From an archaeon (GTDB taxonomy: Archaea; Iainarchaeota; Iainarchaeia; Iainarchaeales; GCA-2688035): DNA of 14,274 nt. The notes beneath the pieces were generated by a model that was not told the DNA's origin, searched no databases, and was given only the letters and a program-made list of their open reading frames with translations. A program made the translations under genes and the position numbers. The stretch lies in contig JAUWWX010000006.1 in the NCBI GenBank assembly GCA_030616665.1, forward strand, positions 1-14,274, written 5' to 3'. Positions 1 through 7,458 of the stretch are shown one piece after another; position 1 is the first letter of the stretch, and the number at the start of each line of letters is the position of its first letter.

Positions 1-1
1 A

Positions 2-1267
2 ACGGTCATAGGCGAGTTTAACGATTCAGGCAAATGTCTTGTCAACTACAAGGGAAGCAAGGTCCTGGATTTGGATCTTGGCTTTTTGCACAACGGTCTT
101 CCCAAGAAGTCGCTGAAAACAAAGCCAATGAAAGGCAATCTCAAAGCGCCTTCCTTCCCAGAGCCAAATAACCTGAGCCAGACATTGCTTGCTATGCTGA
201 GCAGGCTGAACCTTTGCAGCAAGGAATTTGTTTCAGCCCAATACGACCACGAGGTGCAGGGAAGTTCTGTTTTGAAGCCGCTGCAGGGCAAGGGCAGAGT
301 AAATGCGGAAGCAGGCGTTGTAAGGCCCTCTTTGGATAGCGTTAAGGGCATTGCTGTTTCCCATGCGCTGTATCCTGGCTATGGCGACATTGATACCTAC
401 TGGATGGCTGCATGCGCGATAGATAGCGCAGTCAAAAACCTTGTTTCTGTGGGGGCAAAGCCTGGAGACATTGCGCTTCTTGACAACTTCTGCTGGTGCA
501 GCAGCGATGAACCAGAAAGGCTGTGGCAGCTGCGAAGGGCTGCCAAGGCATGCTTTGACTTTGCAACAGCCTATGGAACGCCATTCATTTCAGGGAAGGA
601 CAGCATGTTCAACGACTTCAAGGGCTTTGACCAACATGGCAAGGAGCTGAAGATTTCGGTTCCTCCAACGCTTCTTGTTTCCTCGCTTGCAGTTATAGCC
701 AACCTTGAAAAATGCGTTTCAATGGACGCAAAGGTTGAAGGAGACCTTGTATACGTTTTGGGTCTGACAAAGGGAGAGCTTGGCGCATCAGAGTACTACA
801 GGATGCAGGCTGAAAAGACAGGCGACAAAAAATCCATTGACGGGTCAGTCCCGCGGGTCAACGCTGAAAATGCGGCAAGGCTTTACAATTCCCTGTCAAA
901 AGCGATTGAAAAAGGCCTTGTGGCCTCGGCCCAGCCTGTCGGCCTTGGCGGGCTTGGGGTTGCGGTTGCCAAGAAATGCATTGCAGGGCAAGTTGGAGCA
1001 AAACTGGATTTAACCAGGGTTCCTGTTGCAGGTGTTGGCAGGAACGACACTGTTTTGTTCAGCGAAAGCCAAAGCAGGTTTGTTGTTACGATTGCGCCAC
1101 GCAACAAGGCTGCGTTTGAAGAAGCAATGAACGGCTGCCAATTTGCAGGGGTTGGCACAATTACTGGAAAGAAACTTGAGGTGAGAGGGCTGCAGGGAGA
1201 AACCATTATCGATGCTCCCTTGCCTGAACTGGAGGAAGCCTACAAAAAGACCTTGAGGGATTACTGA
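2..1267 (+). CDS. purL: Phosphoribosylformylglycinamidine (FGAM) synthase, PurL, C-terminal 421 residues
   Basis: The catalytic subunit of FGAM synthase turns FGAR, ATP and ammonia from glutamine into FGAM, step four of purine synthesis. The frame is open from base 2, so the true start is upstream and an internal TTG at 71 is not a start. Visible family signs, counted from base 2, are FLHNG near residue 31, the EVQGSSVLKPL stretch, the YGDIDTYWM segment, DNFCW near 155 and SGKDSMFND near 195. The end is the PurM-like C-terminal domain with the Gly-rich GLGGLGVAVAK stretch. These are features of the long PurL class, which carries its own PurS-like N-terminal region; that part is outside the window, so absence of a purS gene is expected but unproven. 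The TGA stop shares its A with the purQ ATG (TGATG), showing an operon with translational coupling. Confidence 0.95.
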   Translation, partial: TVIGEFNDSGKCLVNYKGSKVLDLDLGFLHNGLPKKSLKTKPMKGNLKAPSFPEPNNLSQTLLAMLSRLNLCSKEFVSAQYDHEVQGSSVLKPLQGKGRVNAEAGVVRPSLDSVKGIAVSHALYPGYGDIDTYWMAACAIDSAVKNLVSVGAKPGDIALLDNFCWCSSDEPERLWQLRRAAKACFDFATAYGTPFISGKDSMFNDFKGFDQHGKELKISVPPTLLVSSLAVIANLEKCVSMDAKVEGDLVYVLGLTKGELGASEYYRMQAEKTGDKKSIDGSVPRVNAENAARLYNSLSKAIEKGLVASAQPVGLGGLGVAVAKKCIAGQVGAKLDLTRVPVAGVGRNDTVLFSESQSRFVVTIAPRNKAAFEEAMNGCQFAGVGTITGKKLEVRGLQGETIIDAPLPELEEAYKKTLRDY

Positions 1268-2064
1268 TGGCAAAAGCAATTGTTTTGACAGGCTATGGAA
1301 TTAACTGCGAGGAAGAAACAGCCTTTTCCTTCAAAAAGGCAGGTGCAGAAGCAGAAATAGTGCATGTAAACGACCTTATTGCCAGCCCCAAAAGGCTTTC
1401 GGAAGCGCAGATCCTTGCCTTCCCAGGGGGATTTTCGTACGGGGACGACACAGGCAGTGGAAATGCCCTTGTAAACAAGATTAGGGCCAATTTGTGGAAC
1501 GAGCTTGCTGACTTCGTCAAGGCAGAAAACCTAATTCTGGGCATTTGCAACGGCTTCCAGGTCATAGCAAACCTTGGCATTCTGCCAGGAATCAAGGACA
1601 GGCAACCCCAAAGAAAGGTTGCCTTGAGCCACAACAATTCAGCAAGATACGAGTGCAGGTGGGTTTCGCTGAAAAGCTTTTCGGAAAAATGCGTTTTCAC
1701 AAAAGGCATTGACTTCATTAAGATGCCTGTTGCCCACGGCGAAGGAAAGTTCGCGGCAAGCGAGGACACGCTGAAGCAGTTGAATGACAATGGCCAGATA
1801 GTGTTCAGGTATGCAAAAGGCCAGGATGTTGCAAAAGGAGGATTCCCCTTCAACCCAAACGGCTCAGCAGAAGACATTGCTGCTATTTGCGACAAAACCG
1901 GCAGGATTTTTGGCATGATGCCCCACCCTGAGAGAAACATTTTCTTTACGCAGCAGCCTGACTGGACCCTGCAGAAGGAAAGGCTTCTCAGGGCGGGAAA
2001 AAAACTGCCCGAGGAAAGTGACGGAATACGCATTTTTAAGAACGCAGTTGATTATTTTAGATAG
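1267..2064 (+). CDS. purQ: FGAM synthase glutaminase subunit, PurQ
   Basis: Class I glutamine amidotransferase that hydrolyses glutamine and hands ammonia to PurL. The 265 residues show FPGGFSYGDD at 52-61, the nucleophile elbow LGICNGFQ with catalytic Cys94, and PHPERN with His220 and Glu222 completing the triad. It is longer than the common form of about 220-230 residues because of extra sequence between the elbow and the His (an insertion near 105-190), as seen in PurQ proteins paired with long PurL. The ATG overlaps the purL stop by one base, and GAGGGA at 1255-1260 is a plausible ribosome binding site 6 bases ahead. It lies between purL and purM in one transcription unit. Confidence 0.96.
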   Translation: MAKAIVLTGYGINCEEETAFSFKKAGAEAEIVHVNDLIASPKRLSEAQILAFPGGFSYGDDTGSGNALVNKIRANLWNELADFVKAENLILGICNGFQVIANLGILPGIKDRQPQRKVALSHNNSARYECRWVSLKSFSEKCVFTKGIDFIKMPVAHGEGKFAASEDTLKQLNDNGQIVFRYAKGQDVAKGGFPFNPNGSAEDIAAICDKTGRIFGMMPHPERNIFFTQQPDWTLQKERLLRAGKKLPEESDGIRIFKNAVDYFR

Positions 2065-2073
2065 TGGTTAAAT

Positions 2074-3153
2074 ATGAAGTACAGCGATTTTGTTGACTAC
2101 GAACTACTTGACCCGGTTAAAAGGGCGGCAATTGAAACGTTTAGTGGAACGCTTGAAAAGCCTGAGAGGCTTGGAATGAGAATAATCCCGGAAACGTTGG
2201 GTGAGCCAGCAATAGCGATTGATTTCCCCTCGCAGGATTTCATGCTTGGCTTCAACGTCGAGGGCCTTGGCACAAAGAACATGATTGCCGATTCCATGTC
2301 AAAAGATCCGAGGGGGAAGGGCGTCAAGTATTATGAAAGCATTGGCGTGGACTGCCTTGCAATGTCAACCAATGATTTGGCTGCAATCGGCGCTGATGCC
2401 TTTGTCTACGGAGACATTCTAAGTTCAGGCGACAGCAGCTGGTTTTCTGATTTGGAAAAGTCAAAGGCGATATTGCACGGCTTCAGGCAGGCAGCAGAGG
2501 AAATTGGTTTGGCTGTTCCCTGCGGCGAAACCCCAACATTGAAGGGCATTGTAAATGAAAGCACTGTTGATATGGCCGGTGCATCAATTGGCCTGATAAA
2601 GCCAAAGCAACGCTTGCTGTTTGGAAAGGACCTTGCAGAGGGCGACATAATAGTTGGTCTTGAGAGTTCGGGAATTCACTCAAACGGTCTTTCCCTGGCA
2701 AGAAAGGTTGCTGAATCATTGCCACAGGGCTATTTCACTGAGATGCCCTCAGGAAAAGTGCTTGGAGAAGAATTGCTGCTGCCAACAACCCTTTACACGC
2801 GTTGCTTAATGGAAATGCTTGACAAAAGCAAAGCGCACTACCTTTCGCCAATCACCGGCCACGGCTGGAAGAAAATCATGAGAGCGAAAAAACCGTTTTC
2901 CTACAAGATTGATTTTGTGCCACCCGTTTCAGAACTGTTCAAATTCCTTGTCGAGAAAGGCCAGGTTTCGGAAAAGGAGGCATACTTCACCTGGAACATG
3001 GGAATTGGCTATGTTGTAATCGCACCAAGGGCGAGTAGGGACAAGCTGTTGAGCATTAGCGAAAAGCATGGCATCAAGGCCTTTGAGCTTGGCTCTGTAA
3101 GAGAGGGTCCAAGAAGAGTTGAAATAAAGCCAAAAGACCTTGTCTTTGAGTGA
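2074..3153 (+). CDS. purM: Phosphoribosylaminoimidazole (AIR) synthetase-like, PurM
   Basis: PurM closes the imidazole ring, converting FGAM and ATP to AIR, the step after PurL/PurQ, so the operon order matches the pathway. The 359 residues show GTKNM at 66-70 (family GTKLK), VDCLAMSTNDLAAIGA at 92-107, CGETPTLK at 150-157 (family GGETAEMP, Glu151 kept), SSGIHSNGLSLAR at 198-210 and FTWNMGIGYVV near 305-315. It is divergent. The usual N-terminal YxxAGVD lead-in is missing, a GHGWKKIMR segment at 262-270 replaces the common GGGLxxNxPR, and the motifs differ at several places. Only 9 bases separate it from purQ. A PurM-like paralogue (ThiL, SelD or HypE type) is less likely given the operon. 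The stop is followed by a T-rich inverted repeat. Confidence 0.85.
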   Translation: MKYSDFVDYELLDPVKRAAIETFSGTLEKPERLGMRIIPETLGEPAIAIDFPSQDFMLGFNVEGLGTKNMIADSMSKDPRGKGVKYYESIGVDCLAMSTNDLAAIGADAFVYGDILSSGDSSWFSDLEKSKAILHGFRQAAEEIGLAVPCGETPTLKGIVNESTVDMAGASIGLIKPKQRLLFGKDLAEGDIIVGLESSGIHSNGLSLARKVAESLPQGYFTEMPSGKVLGEELLLPTTLYTRCLMEMLDKSKAHYLSPITGHGWKKIMRAKKPFSYKIDFVPPVSELFKFLVEKGQVSEKEAYFTWNMGIGYVVIAPRASRDKLLSISEKHGIKAFELGSVREGPRRVEIKPKDLVFE

Positions 3154-3162
3154 ATTCTCCTT

Positions 3163-3171
3163 CTTTTTTAT
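3163..3171 (+). promoter_or_regulatory. Possible TATA-like element for the PP-loop fusion gene
   Basis: A T-rich tract (CTTTTTTAT) centred about 29 bases ahead of the ATG at 3196 sits where an archaeal TATA box would give a nearly leaderless transcript. It is not a strong match to the consensus and may simply be part of the termination signal of the purLQM operon. Confidence 0.3.
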
Positions 3172-3187
3172 TGGTTTGCAAGCCAAT
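3170..3187 (+). promoter_or_regulatory. 18-bp inverted repeat between purM and the fusion gene (terminator or operator)
   Basis: ATTGGTTTGCAAGCCAAT is self-complementary except for one pair that would be G-U in RNA: 7-bp arms around TGCA. It is flanked by six-T runs on both sides. As RNA it could form a stem followed by a U run that ends the purLQM transcript. As DNA it lies between the possible TATA element and the start of the next gene, where a repressor could bind. The sequence does not separate the two roles. Confidence 0.5.
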
Positions 3188-3195
3188 TCTTTTTT

Positions 3196-4677
3196 ATGGA
3201 GAAAGAGAAGAGGCAATTGCTTGAATTGCTTGAGCAGTCGATTAAAAAAAACTCGCCAAAGGAACAATTCGGAATTCTGTTCTCAGGAGGCCTCGACTCT
3301 GCATTGCTTGCACTGCTGTGCAAAAGGCTTGGCCTAGACTTTATATGCTTCTTTGGCTTTGTGCATGGCCTGGGAGAAGCAAAAGACTTTGCCTTTGCAG
3401 AAAAGGCGGCAAAATGCCTTGGCCTGTCGCTTGAAACTGGCTCTGTTTCAATGCAACAAATGCCCAAGCTAATTGCGGAAACGGTCTCATTAATCAATTC
3501 AACAAGCCCTGTGCAGGTAGGCGTTGCACTGCCTCTAGCAATTGCCTGCAAAAAAGCAAAGCAAAACAACATTCATGTAATTTTTTCCGGCATGGGAGCG
3601 GACGAATTGTTTTGTGGTTATGCAAAGTTCCGGAAATCAAAAAACCTTGCCCTGGATTCACTGAGGGAGATGCAGCAGCTGCCGGAAAAAGACCTGAAAA
3701 GGGACCAGGCCATTTGTGCAGCGAATGCCATGCAGCTGAGGACGCCTTTCCTCAATGCCAAGCTGCTAAAATTTGCTTTGTCTCTGCCAAACCAGTTCAA
3801 GTTGTCTTCAACCAGAAACAAAATCATTCTGAGACAACTTGCCCTTGCCCTTGGCTTGCCTCGTGAGATAGCGGAGCGAAAGAAGGTTGCAGCGCAGTAC
3901 GGAAGCAACAGCGACAAGGCGATTGAAAGGCTTGCAAAGAGGGCAAAAAAAAGCAAATCAGAGTACCTTGCAGGATTTGCCAAAAAGCCAAAAATAGCGG
4001 CCCTTTTCAGCGGCGGAAAGGACAGCTGCCTTGCCCTATGGCTTCTACATAACAGGGGGCAGGAGGTATCCTGCCTTGTCTCAATCATCCCAAAAAATAG
4101 TGATTCCTTCATGTACCACAAGCCCAATAAAAAAATCCTGAAACTGCAGTCAAAGGCAATTGGCATTCCCATTATCCTGAAGAGAACACCAGGGGAGAAG
4201 GAAAAAGATCTTGCTGCATTAAGGCTTGCTTTGTCCGAGGCAAAGAAGCGCTTTGGCATAGAAGGGGTTGTGAGCGGTGCCATGTACAGCAATTACCAAA
4301 GGAAGCGCATTCAAAAGGTCTGCGATTCCCTCAACCTAAAGCCTTTCTTCCCCTTGTGGCACAAGCAGCAGCTTGACGAATTGCTTCTCCTTGTAAACAA
4401 CAGTTTTGTTTTCATCATGGCCAAGATTGCTGGCCTGGGCTTAACCGAGGAATGGCTTGGCAGGCCCATTGGCCAGGCAGACATTGCCCTGCTGCAGGGA
4501 ATGAGCAAAAAATTTGGCTTCAATGTTGCTGGCGAGGGCGGCGAGTATGAATCACTTGTGCTTGACGCGCCGAACTTTTCAGAAAGAATTTGCATCTCAA
4601 TGTCGGAGAAGAAAATGGAAAACGAATTTACTGGTTTTTTGGAGATAAGGGAAGCAAGGCTTGAGCTCAAGAATTAG
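3196..4677 (+). CDS. Fusion of asparagine-synthase-type PP-loop domain and diphthamide synthase (Dph6) domain
   Basis: A 493-residue protein with two ATP-pyrophosphatase (PP-loop) domains in tandem. Residues about 25-245 match the synthetase half of asparagine synthases: SGGLDS at 30-35, SGMGADELFCGY at 131-142, LRTPFL at 181-186 and a QYGSN stretch near 234. The N-terminal glutaminase domain of AsnB is absent. Residues about 265-493 match Dph6, the diphthine-ammonia ligase that amidates diphthine on elongation factor 2: SGGKDS at 272-277, SGAMYSNYQRKR at 360-371, LGRPI near 421-425 and GEGGEYES near 447-454. The linker is short and basic (about 246-266). The second half is a confident call. 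The first half could make asparagine from ammonia or serve another adenylating role. The ATG follows a T-rich tract, with no purine-rich binding site. Confidence 0.87.
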   Translation: MEKEKRQLLELLEQSIKKNSPKEQFGILFSGGLDSALLALLCKRLGLDFICFFGFVHGLGEAKDFAFAEKAAKCLGLSLETGSVSMQQMPKLIAETVSLINSTSPVQVGVALPLAIACKKAKQNNIHVIFSGMGADELFCGYAKFRKSKNLALDSLREMQQLPEKDLKRDQAICAANAMQLRTPFLNAKLLKFALSLPNQFKLSSTRNKIILRQLALALGLPREIAERKKVAAQYGSNSDKAIERLAKRAKKSKSEYLAGFAKKPKIAALFSGGKDSCLALWLLHNRGQEVSCLVSIIPKNSDSFMYHKPNKKILKLQSKAIGIPIILKRTPGEKEKDLAALRLALSEAKKRFGIEGVVSGAMYSNYQRKRIQKVCDSLNLKPFFPLWHKQQLDELLLLVNNSFVFIMAKIAGLGLTEEWLGRPIGQADIALLQGMSKKFGFNVAGEGGEYESLVLDAPNFSERICISMSEKKMENEFTGFLEIREARLELKN

Positions 4678-4699
4678 AAAAAAAGGAAAACATAATTGA

Positions 4700-4831
4700 G
4701 TGCTTTCTTCTTTTTATTCCTTTGTCCCCCCTAGTCAGGCGGAGCGACTTGGCTACATCTTCCCAGAAGATGAGAACGGCCACTACTTCACAATGCAGGC
4801 ATTCCTTGGGATAAAAGAGGGTTCTGTTTAA
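4700..4831 (+). other. Possible coding remnant or very small ORF (43 codons)
   Basis: A frame open from a GTG at 4700 to a TAA at 4829-4831 ends with a protein-like stretch (AERLGYIFPEDENGHYFTMQ and beyond, closing with GIKEGSV). The first dozen residues come from the low-complexity T/C tract and look non-coding. The second half has plausible amino acid composition and could be the tail of a decayed gene. I recognise no family. No ribosome binding site or start supports it as a working gene, and its length is within chance. Confidence 0.2.
4702..4724 (+). terminator. T-rich tract after the fusion gene
   Basis: About 25 bases after the TAG at 4677 a pyrimidine tract with several T runs (ctttcttctttttattcctttg) begins. 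Archaeal transcription often ends at such tracts without a stem. No hairpin precedes it, so this rests on composition and position alone. Confidence 0.4.
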
Positions 4832-4858
4832 AGCATTGCGGAAACCCCCGACAAAAAC

Positions 4859-4868
4859 AATTAAATTA
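4859..4868 (+). promoter_or_regulatory. Probable TATA box of the winged-helix gene
   Basis: AATTAAATTA lies 25-34 bases ahead of the ATG at 4893, the spacing expected for a leaderless archaeal transcript. This also supports that ATG over the in-frame TTG at 4836, which lies upstream of the box. Confidence 0.5.
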
Positions 4869-4892
4869 CCCAAGGCACTGAATTCTTATGTC

Positions 4893-5588
4893 ATGCCAAA
4901 AAAACCCTCGGCCAAAAGCAGACCTGTTCCAAGGGGAAAGTTCACATCAAATGACATAGTTGCTTTGGCAAAAGCAAGGGGCTTGCCCTTGACCAAAAAC
5001 CACATAACTGACAGGCTCAGGCTGATAAGAAAAGGTAAAAGGTCCAGACCGGAGGGCCTTAAACAGGACATGTCCAGCGTTGGGCAAAGATTCTTGTTTC
5101 CGAAGGCCTTTGTTAACCAATTGCTTGCCGAGGCAAGGCAGAGGAAGAACCTGCCACGGCATTTGGAAAAAGCCAGGGTTTTGCCTTTGGAAAAACTGGC
5201 GTCAGAGCTTGGTTTGAAGCAAAATGCAATTCTAAGATACCATTATACAGGAAAGCTGAATACCTTTTTGTTTTCCGGAAAGCACTATGTCACAAGGCGC
5301 GAATCAAATCGCTTCAAGGAATGGTACAATGACAACATTGCAGCAACCATGTCCTCCAAGGGCGGAAAGGCCAGGCTGCAGGGAAAAAGGGCTAGGCGCA
5401 AGTTTGACCCTCGCACGCAGCGGGAAGTCAAGTGGTGGCTTGAAGACATGCTTCCAATGGTTAGAAGTCAAGCAAAAGCTAAAATAATGAGAAAGCTTAT
5501 TGAGGGAAGCCGGCATGTGTCCTACGAAGAATTCATGGCGCGCATCTCACCAAAATTAAACAAAATGTTCAAAGGCAAGAAAGGCTAG
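4893..5588 (+). CDS. Basic protein with two helix-turn-helix-like segments, putative DNA-binding regulator
   Basis: 231 residues from the ATG at 4893, very rich in Lys and Arg. Residues about 17-80 hold a segment with helix-turn-helix character that ends in GQRFLFPKAFVNQLL. Residues about 97-148 hold a second, better segment (LPLEKLASELGLKQNAILRY, then a wing-like GKHYVTRRESNRFKEW) resembling excisionase or MerR-type winged helices. The two look like repeats of one fold. A basic C-terminal third (KGGKARLQGKRARRKF and onwards) follows. I do not recognise a named family. DNA binding is an inference from fold-like pattern and charge; no effector domain is visible. It converges on the antiporter gene with 33 bases between the stops. 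Confidence 0.7.
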   Translation: MPKKPSAKSRPVPRGKFTSNDIVALAKARGLPLTKNHITDRLRLIRKGKRSRPEGLKQDMSSVGQRFLFPKAFVNQLLAEARQRKNLPRHLEKARVLPLEKLASELGLKQNAILRYHYTGKLNTFLFSGKHYVTRRESNRFKEWYNDNIAATMSSKGGKARLQGKRARRKFDPRTQREVKWWLEDMLPMVRSQAKAKIMRKLIEGSRHVSYEEFMARISPKLNKMFKGKKG

Positions 5589-5597
5589 CTGTCTTGA

Positions 5598-5618
5598 TTT
5601 GAATCTTTCAAATTCAAA
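5598..5618. terminator. Possible shared terminator between convergent genes
   Basis: TTTGAAT and ATTCAAA form a 7-bp A/T-rich inverted repeat with a 7-base loop, in the 33-base gap between the stops of the winged-helix gene (+) and the antiporter gene (-). The symmetry means it could serve either strand. The stem is weak and no long U run follows it on either strand. Confidence 0.35.
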
Positions 5619-5621
5619 GCC

Positions 5622-7406
5622 CTATAACCCAAAGTGCTGCTTTTCCTCTTTTGCCTTTTCTTCGAGGTAGCGCATGTACTCGTTTTGGAGGTTTATCACT
5701 GTACTAATCTTTCCTGAGTCCAAAAACCGCCCGATGTTTTTCAGGAACACGTTTCCGCCAACCACATAAGGCATGCAGACAAAGTCAGCTCCTGCCCTGT
5801 ACAGCTTTAATGCATCTCCATAGTAGTGCGCCCTGGCAAAGACAGGCGTTATCTTGTTTGCCCTCTTTATAAATGAGAGTGCTTTCAGCGAGGCCTTTAT
5901 GTTTGGGATTGCCAGCACAACAAGTTTGGCATCCTTTGGGTTTGCTTTTCTAAGGGATTCTGGCTCGTCGGCCTCGCCGTAGAAGGCGTTTATTCTCTGC
6001 TTGATGCAGCTGTACACCACTTCACTGTCCTGGTCTACTACATTGAGCGAATGGTTTTTGTAAAGGGCTTTTGCAATGCTGCTCCCCATTGTTCCAGCGC
6101 CAATGACTATTATGTGGCCTTCAAGCTTTTTGGGAATCATTTCAAGGCTTGCAAGCTTCCTGCTGAACCTTGCCCCCTTCAGCCTTTTTGGAAGCCTCTT
6201 TCCTGCTTTCTCAAGCGCCTTGTTGACTCCGGCATAGGAGCGCATCAGGTATGGCGACAGCACCATTGAGATGGTGATTGTCAGGATTATGACGGAAAAA
6301 AGCCCCCTCGAAAGGATGCTTGAGCCAGGATCAAGGGGATTGTAGCCCATCTGGGCTACTATGAGGCTGAACTCGCTTACATTTGCAAGGCCAAGGGCAA
6401 CAATTAGGCCTACCCTGCTGCCAAAGCCGCTAAAGAGCGTTGTCAGGTAGTACATCAAGGGCTTTATGATAAACACCATTGCAATTATGAAGGCAATCAA
6501 TGCAATGGGGATTGCGGCAAAGAAAAAGGTGAGCTGCATTCCCAGTGAAACGAAGAAGATTATGACAAAGAAGTCCCTCAAGCCCCTAATCTTGTTGAAT
6601 ATCTCGGTGTTGTATGGCAGGGTTGACAATGCAAGACCTCCAATAAATGCACCAATGGCAATAGGCAATTCCATTAGAAGCGCAAGTGCGATGAAGATAA
6701 AGCAGCTGCTTAGGGCTGCAAGGTAGAACTCCTCATGGTAGTTGAGGCTGAACCTGAAGACTCTTGGCAAGAGGTGCCTGTTGATTAAAGCTGCTGCCCC
6801 AATCAAAACCGCGACCTTTATCACAACAAGCCCAAAAAAGCTTGGGCCAATGGCACTTCCAATGCCTTTAAGCAGTGGGATTGCAAGGATAACCAAAAAG
6901 TCCTGGATAAGCAGGAAGCCAATCAAGATCCGGCCGTGCAGGGTGTTTATCTGATAGTTGTCGCCCAACAGCTTTAGCACAACCATTGTTGAGCTGAATG
7001 CAAGGATTACCCCAAGAAAAATCGATTGTTCGAACGAAATTATTTCCGGAAAAACCACGCCGAAAAGCGTTACAATCGCGATTGTCAGGACAACCTGCAG
7101 GGTGGCGCCTATTCCTGCAAGCTTTCCAACGCTGAAAAGCTTCCTGGCGTCAAGTTCAACGCCAATGCTGAATAGGAGGAAGGCAATTCCCAGTTCAGAC
7201 AAAATCCTGATGTCCTGCATATTTGAGATTCCGATTGGAATGCCTCCAAATGAATAGCCCAGGGCGCCAAGGCCGATTGGCCCGATTGCAATGCCGGCAA
7301 GAATGTATGCAAGCAGGCTTGGCTGTTTCAGCACTTTTGCTATATAGCCGAACAGCGTGGCTGCCACTACAATAAGCCCGAGGTCTATAAGCAGCGTGAA
7401 CTCCAT
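5622..7406 (-). CDS. CPA2-family monovalent cation/proton antiporter with RCK (TrkA-N) domain
   Basis: Membrane antiporter of the KefB/KefC/NapA-like CPA2 family, exchanging Na+ or K+ for protons. The 594 residues begin at the ATG at 7406 (a TTG two codons earlier is possible). About the first 390 are a dense run of hydrophobic membrane helices. Family signs are AFSSTMVVLK near 136-145 and the ion-site helix LLIQDFLVI near 165-174, which carries the Gln-Asp pair with a single Asp. Near residue 431 a Rossmann-type RCK domain begins with VIGAGTMGSSIAKAL and ends its second strand with VVDQD, a nucleotide-binding pattern. The C-terminal tail is charged. The RCK domain suggests gating by NAD(H) or another nucleotide. 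Which cation it moves cannot be read from the sequence. It appears to be transcribed alone. Confidence 0.93.
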   Translation of the reverse strand: MEFTLLIDLGLIVVAATLFGYIAKVLKQPSLLAYILAGIAIGPIGLGALGYSFGGIPIGISNMQDIRILSELGIAFLLFSIGVELDARKLFSVGKLAGIGATLQVVLTIAIVTLFGVVFPEIISFEQSIFLGVILAFSSTMVVLKLLGDNYQINTLHGRILIGFLLIQDFLVILAIPLLKGIGSAIGPSFFGLVVIKVAVLIGAAALINRHLLPRVFRFSLNYHEEFYLAALSSCFIFIALALLMELPIAIGAFIGGLALSTLPYNTEIFNKIRGLRDFFVIIFFVSLGMQLTFFFAAIPIALIAFIIAMVFIIKPLMYYLTTLFSGFGSRVGLIVALGLANVSEFSLIVAQMGYNPLDPGSSILSRGLFSVIILTITISMVLSPYLMRSYAGVNKALEKAGKRLPKRLKGARFSRKLASLEMIPKKLEGHIIVIGAGTMGSSIAKALYKNHSLNVVDQDSEVVYSCIKQRINAFYGEADEPESLRKANPKDAKLVVLAIPNIKASLKALSFIKRANKITPVFARAHYYGDALKLYRAGADFVCMPYVVGGNVFLKNIGRFLDSGKISTVINLQNEYMRYLEEKAKEEKQHFGL

Positions 7407-7436
7407 TGCCAATCAGTTAATAAAAAACCGTTTTCC

Positions 7437-7447
7437 CTTATTTAAAG
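7437..7447 (-). promoter_or_regulatory. Probable TATA box of the antiporter gene
   Basis: On the minus strand CTTTAAATAAG lies about 31-41 bases ahead of the ATG at 7406, fitting an archaeal TATA box with a short leader. Between box and ATG is a T run (plus-strand 7422-7427) that could also end the transcript of the upstream small gene. Confidence 0.55.
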
Positions 7448-7458
7448 CTTTCTGAGAA

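Noticed and set aside
71..73. TTG at 71 as the purL start
   Set aside because: The frame is open from base 2 with PurL-like sequence before it; the gene simply enters from the left.
1293..2033. 246-codon open frame on the minus strand
   Set aside because: It is fully antisense to purQ, whose catalytic motifs are intact. It has no motif of its own.
4735..4800. tRNA-like stretch with CATCT/AGATG stem around a 7-base loop
   Set aside because: Position 33 would be C, no T arm or matching acceptor arm exists, and the stretch reads better as a short coding remnant.
4836..4892. TTG start for the winged-helix gene 19 codons upstream
   Set aside because: The TTG lies upstream of the TATA-like box at 4859-4868, and the ATG at 4893 is at leaderless spacing from it.
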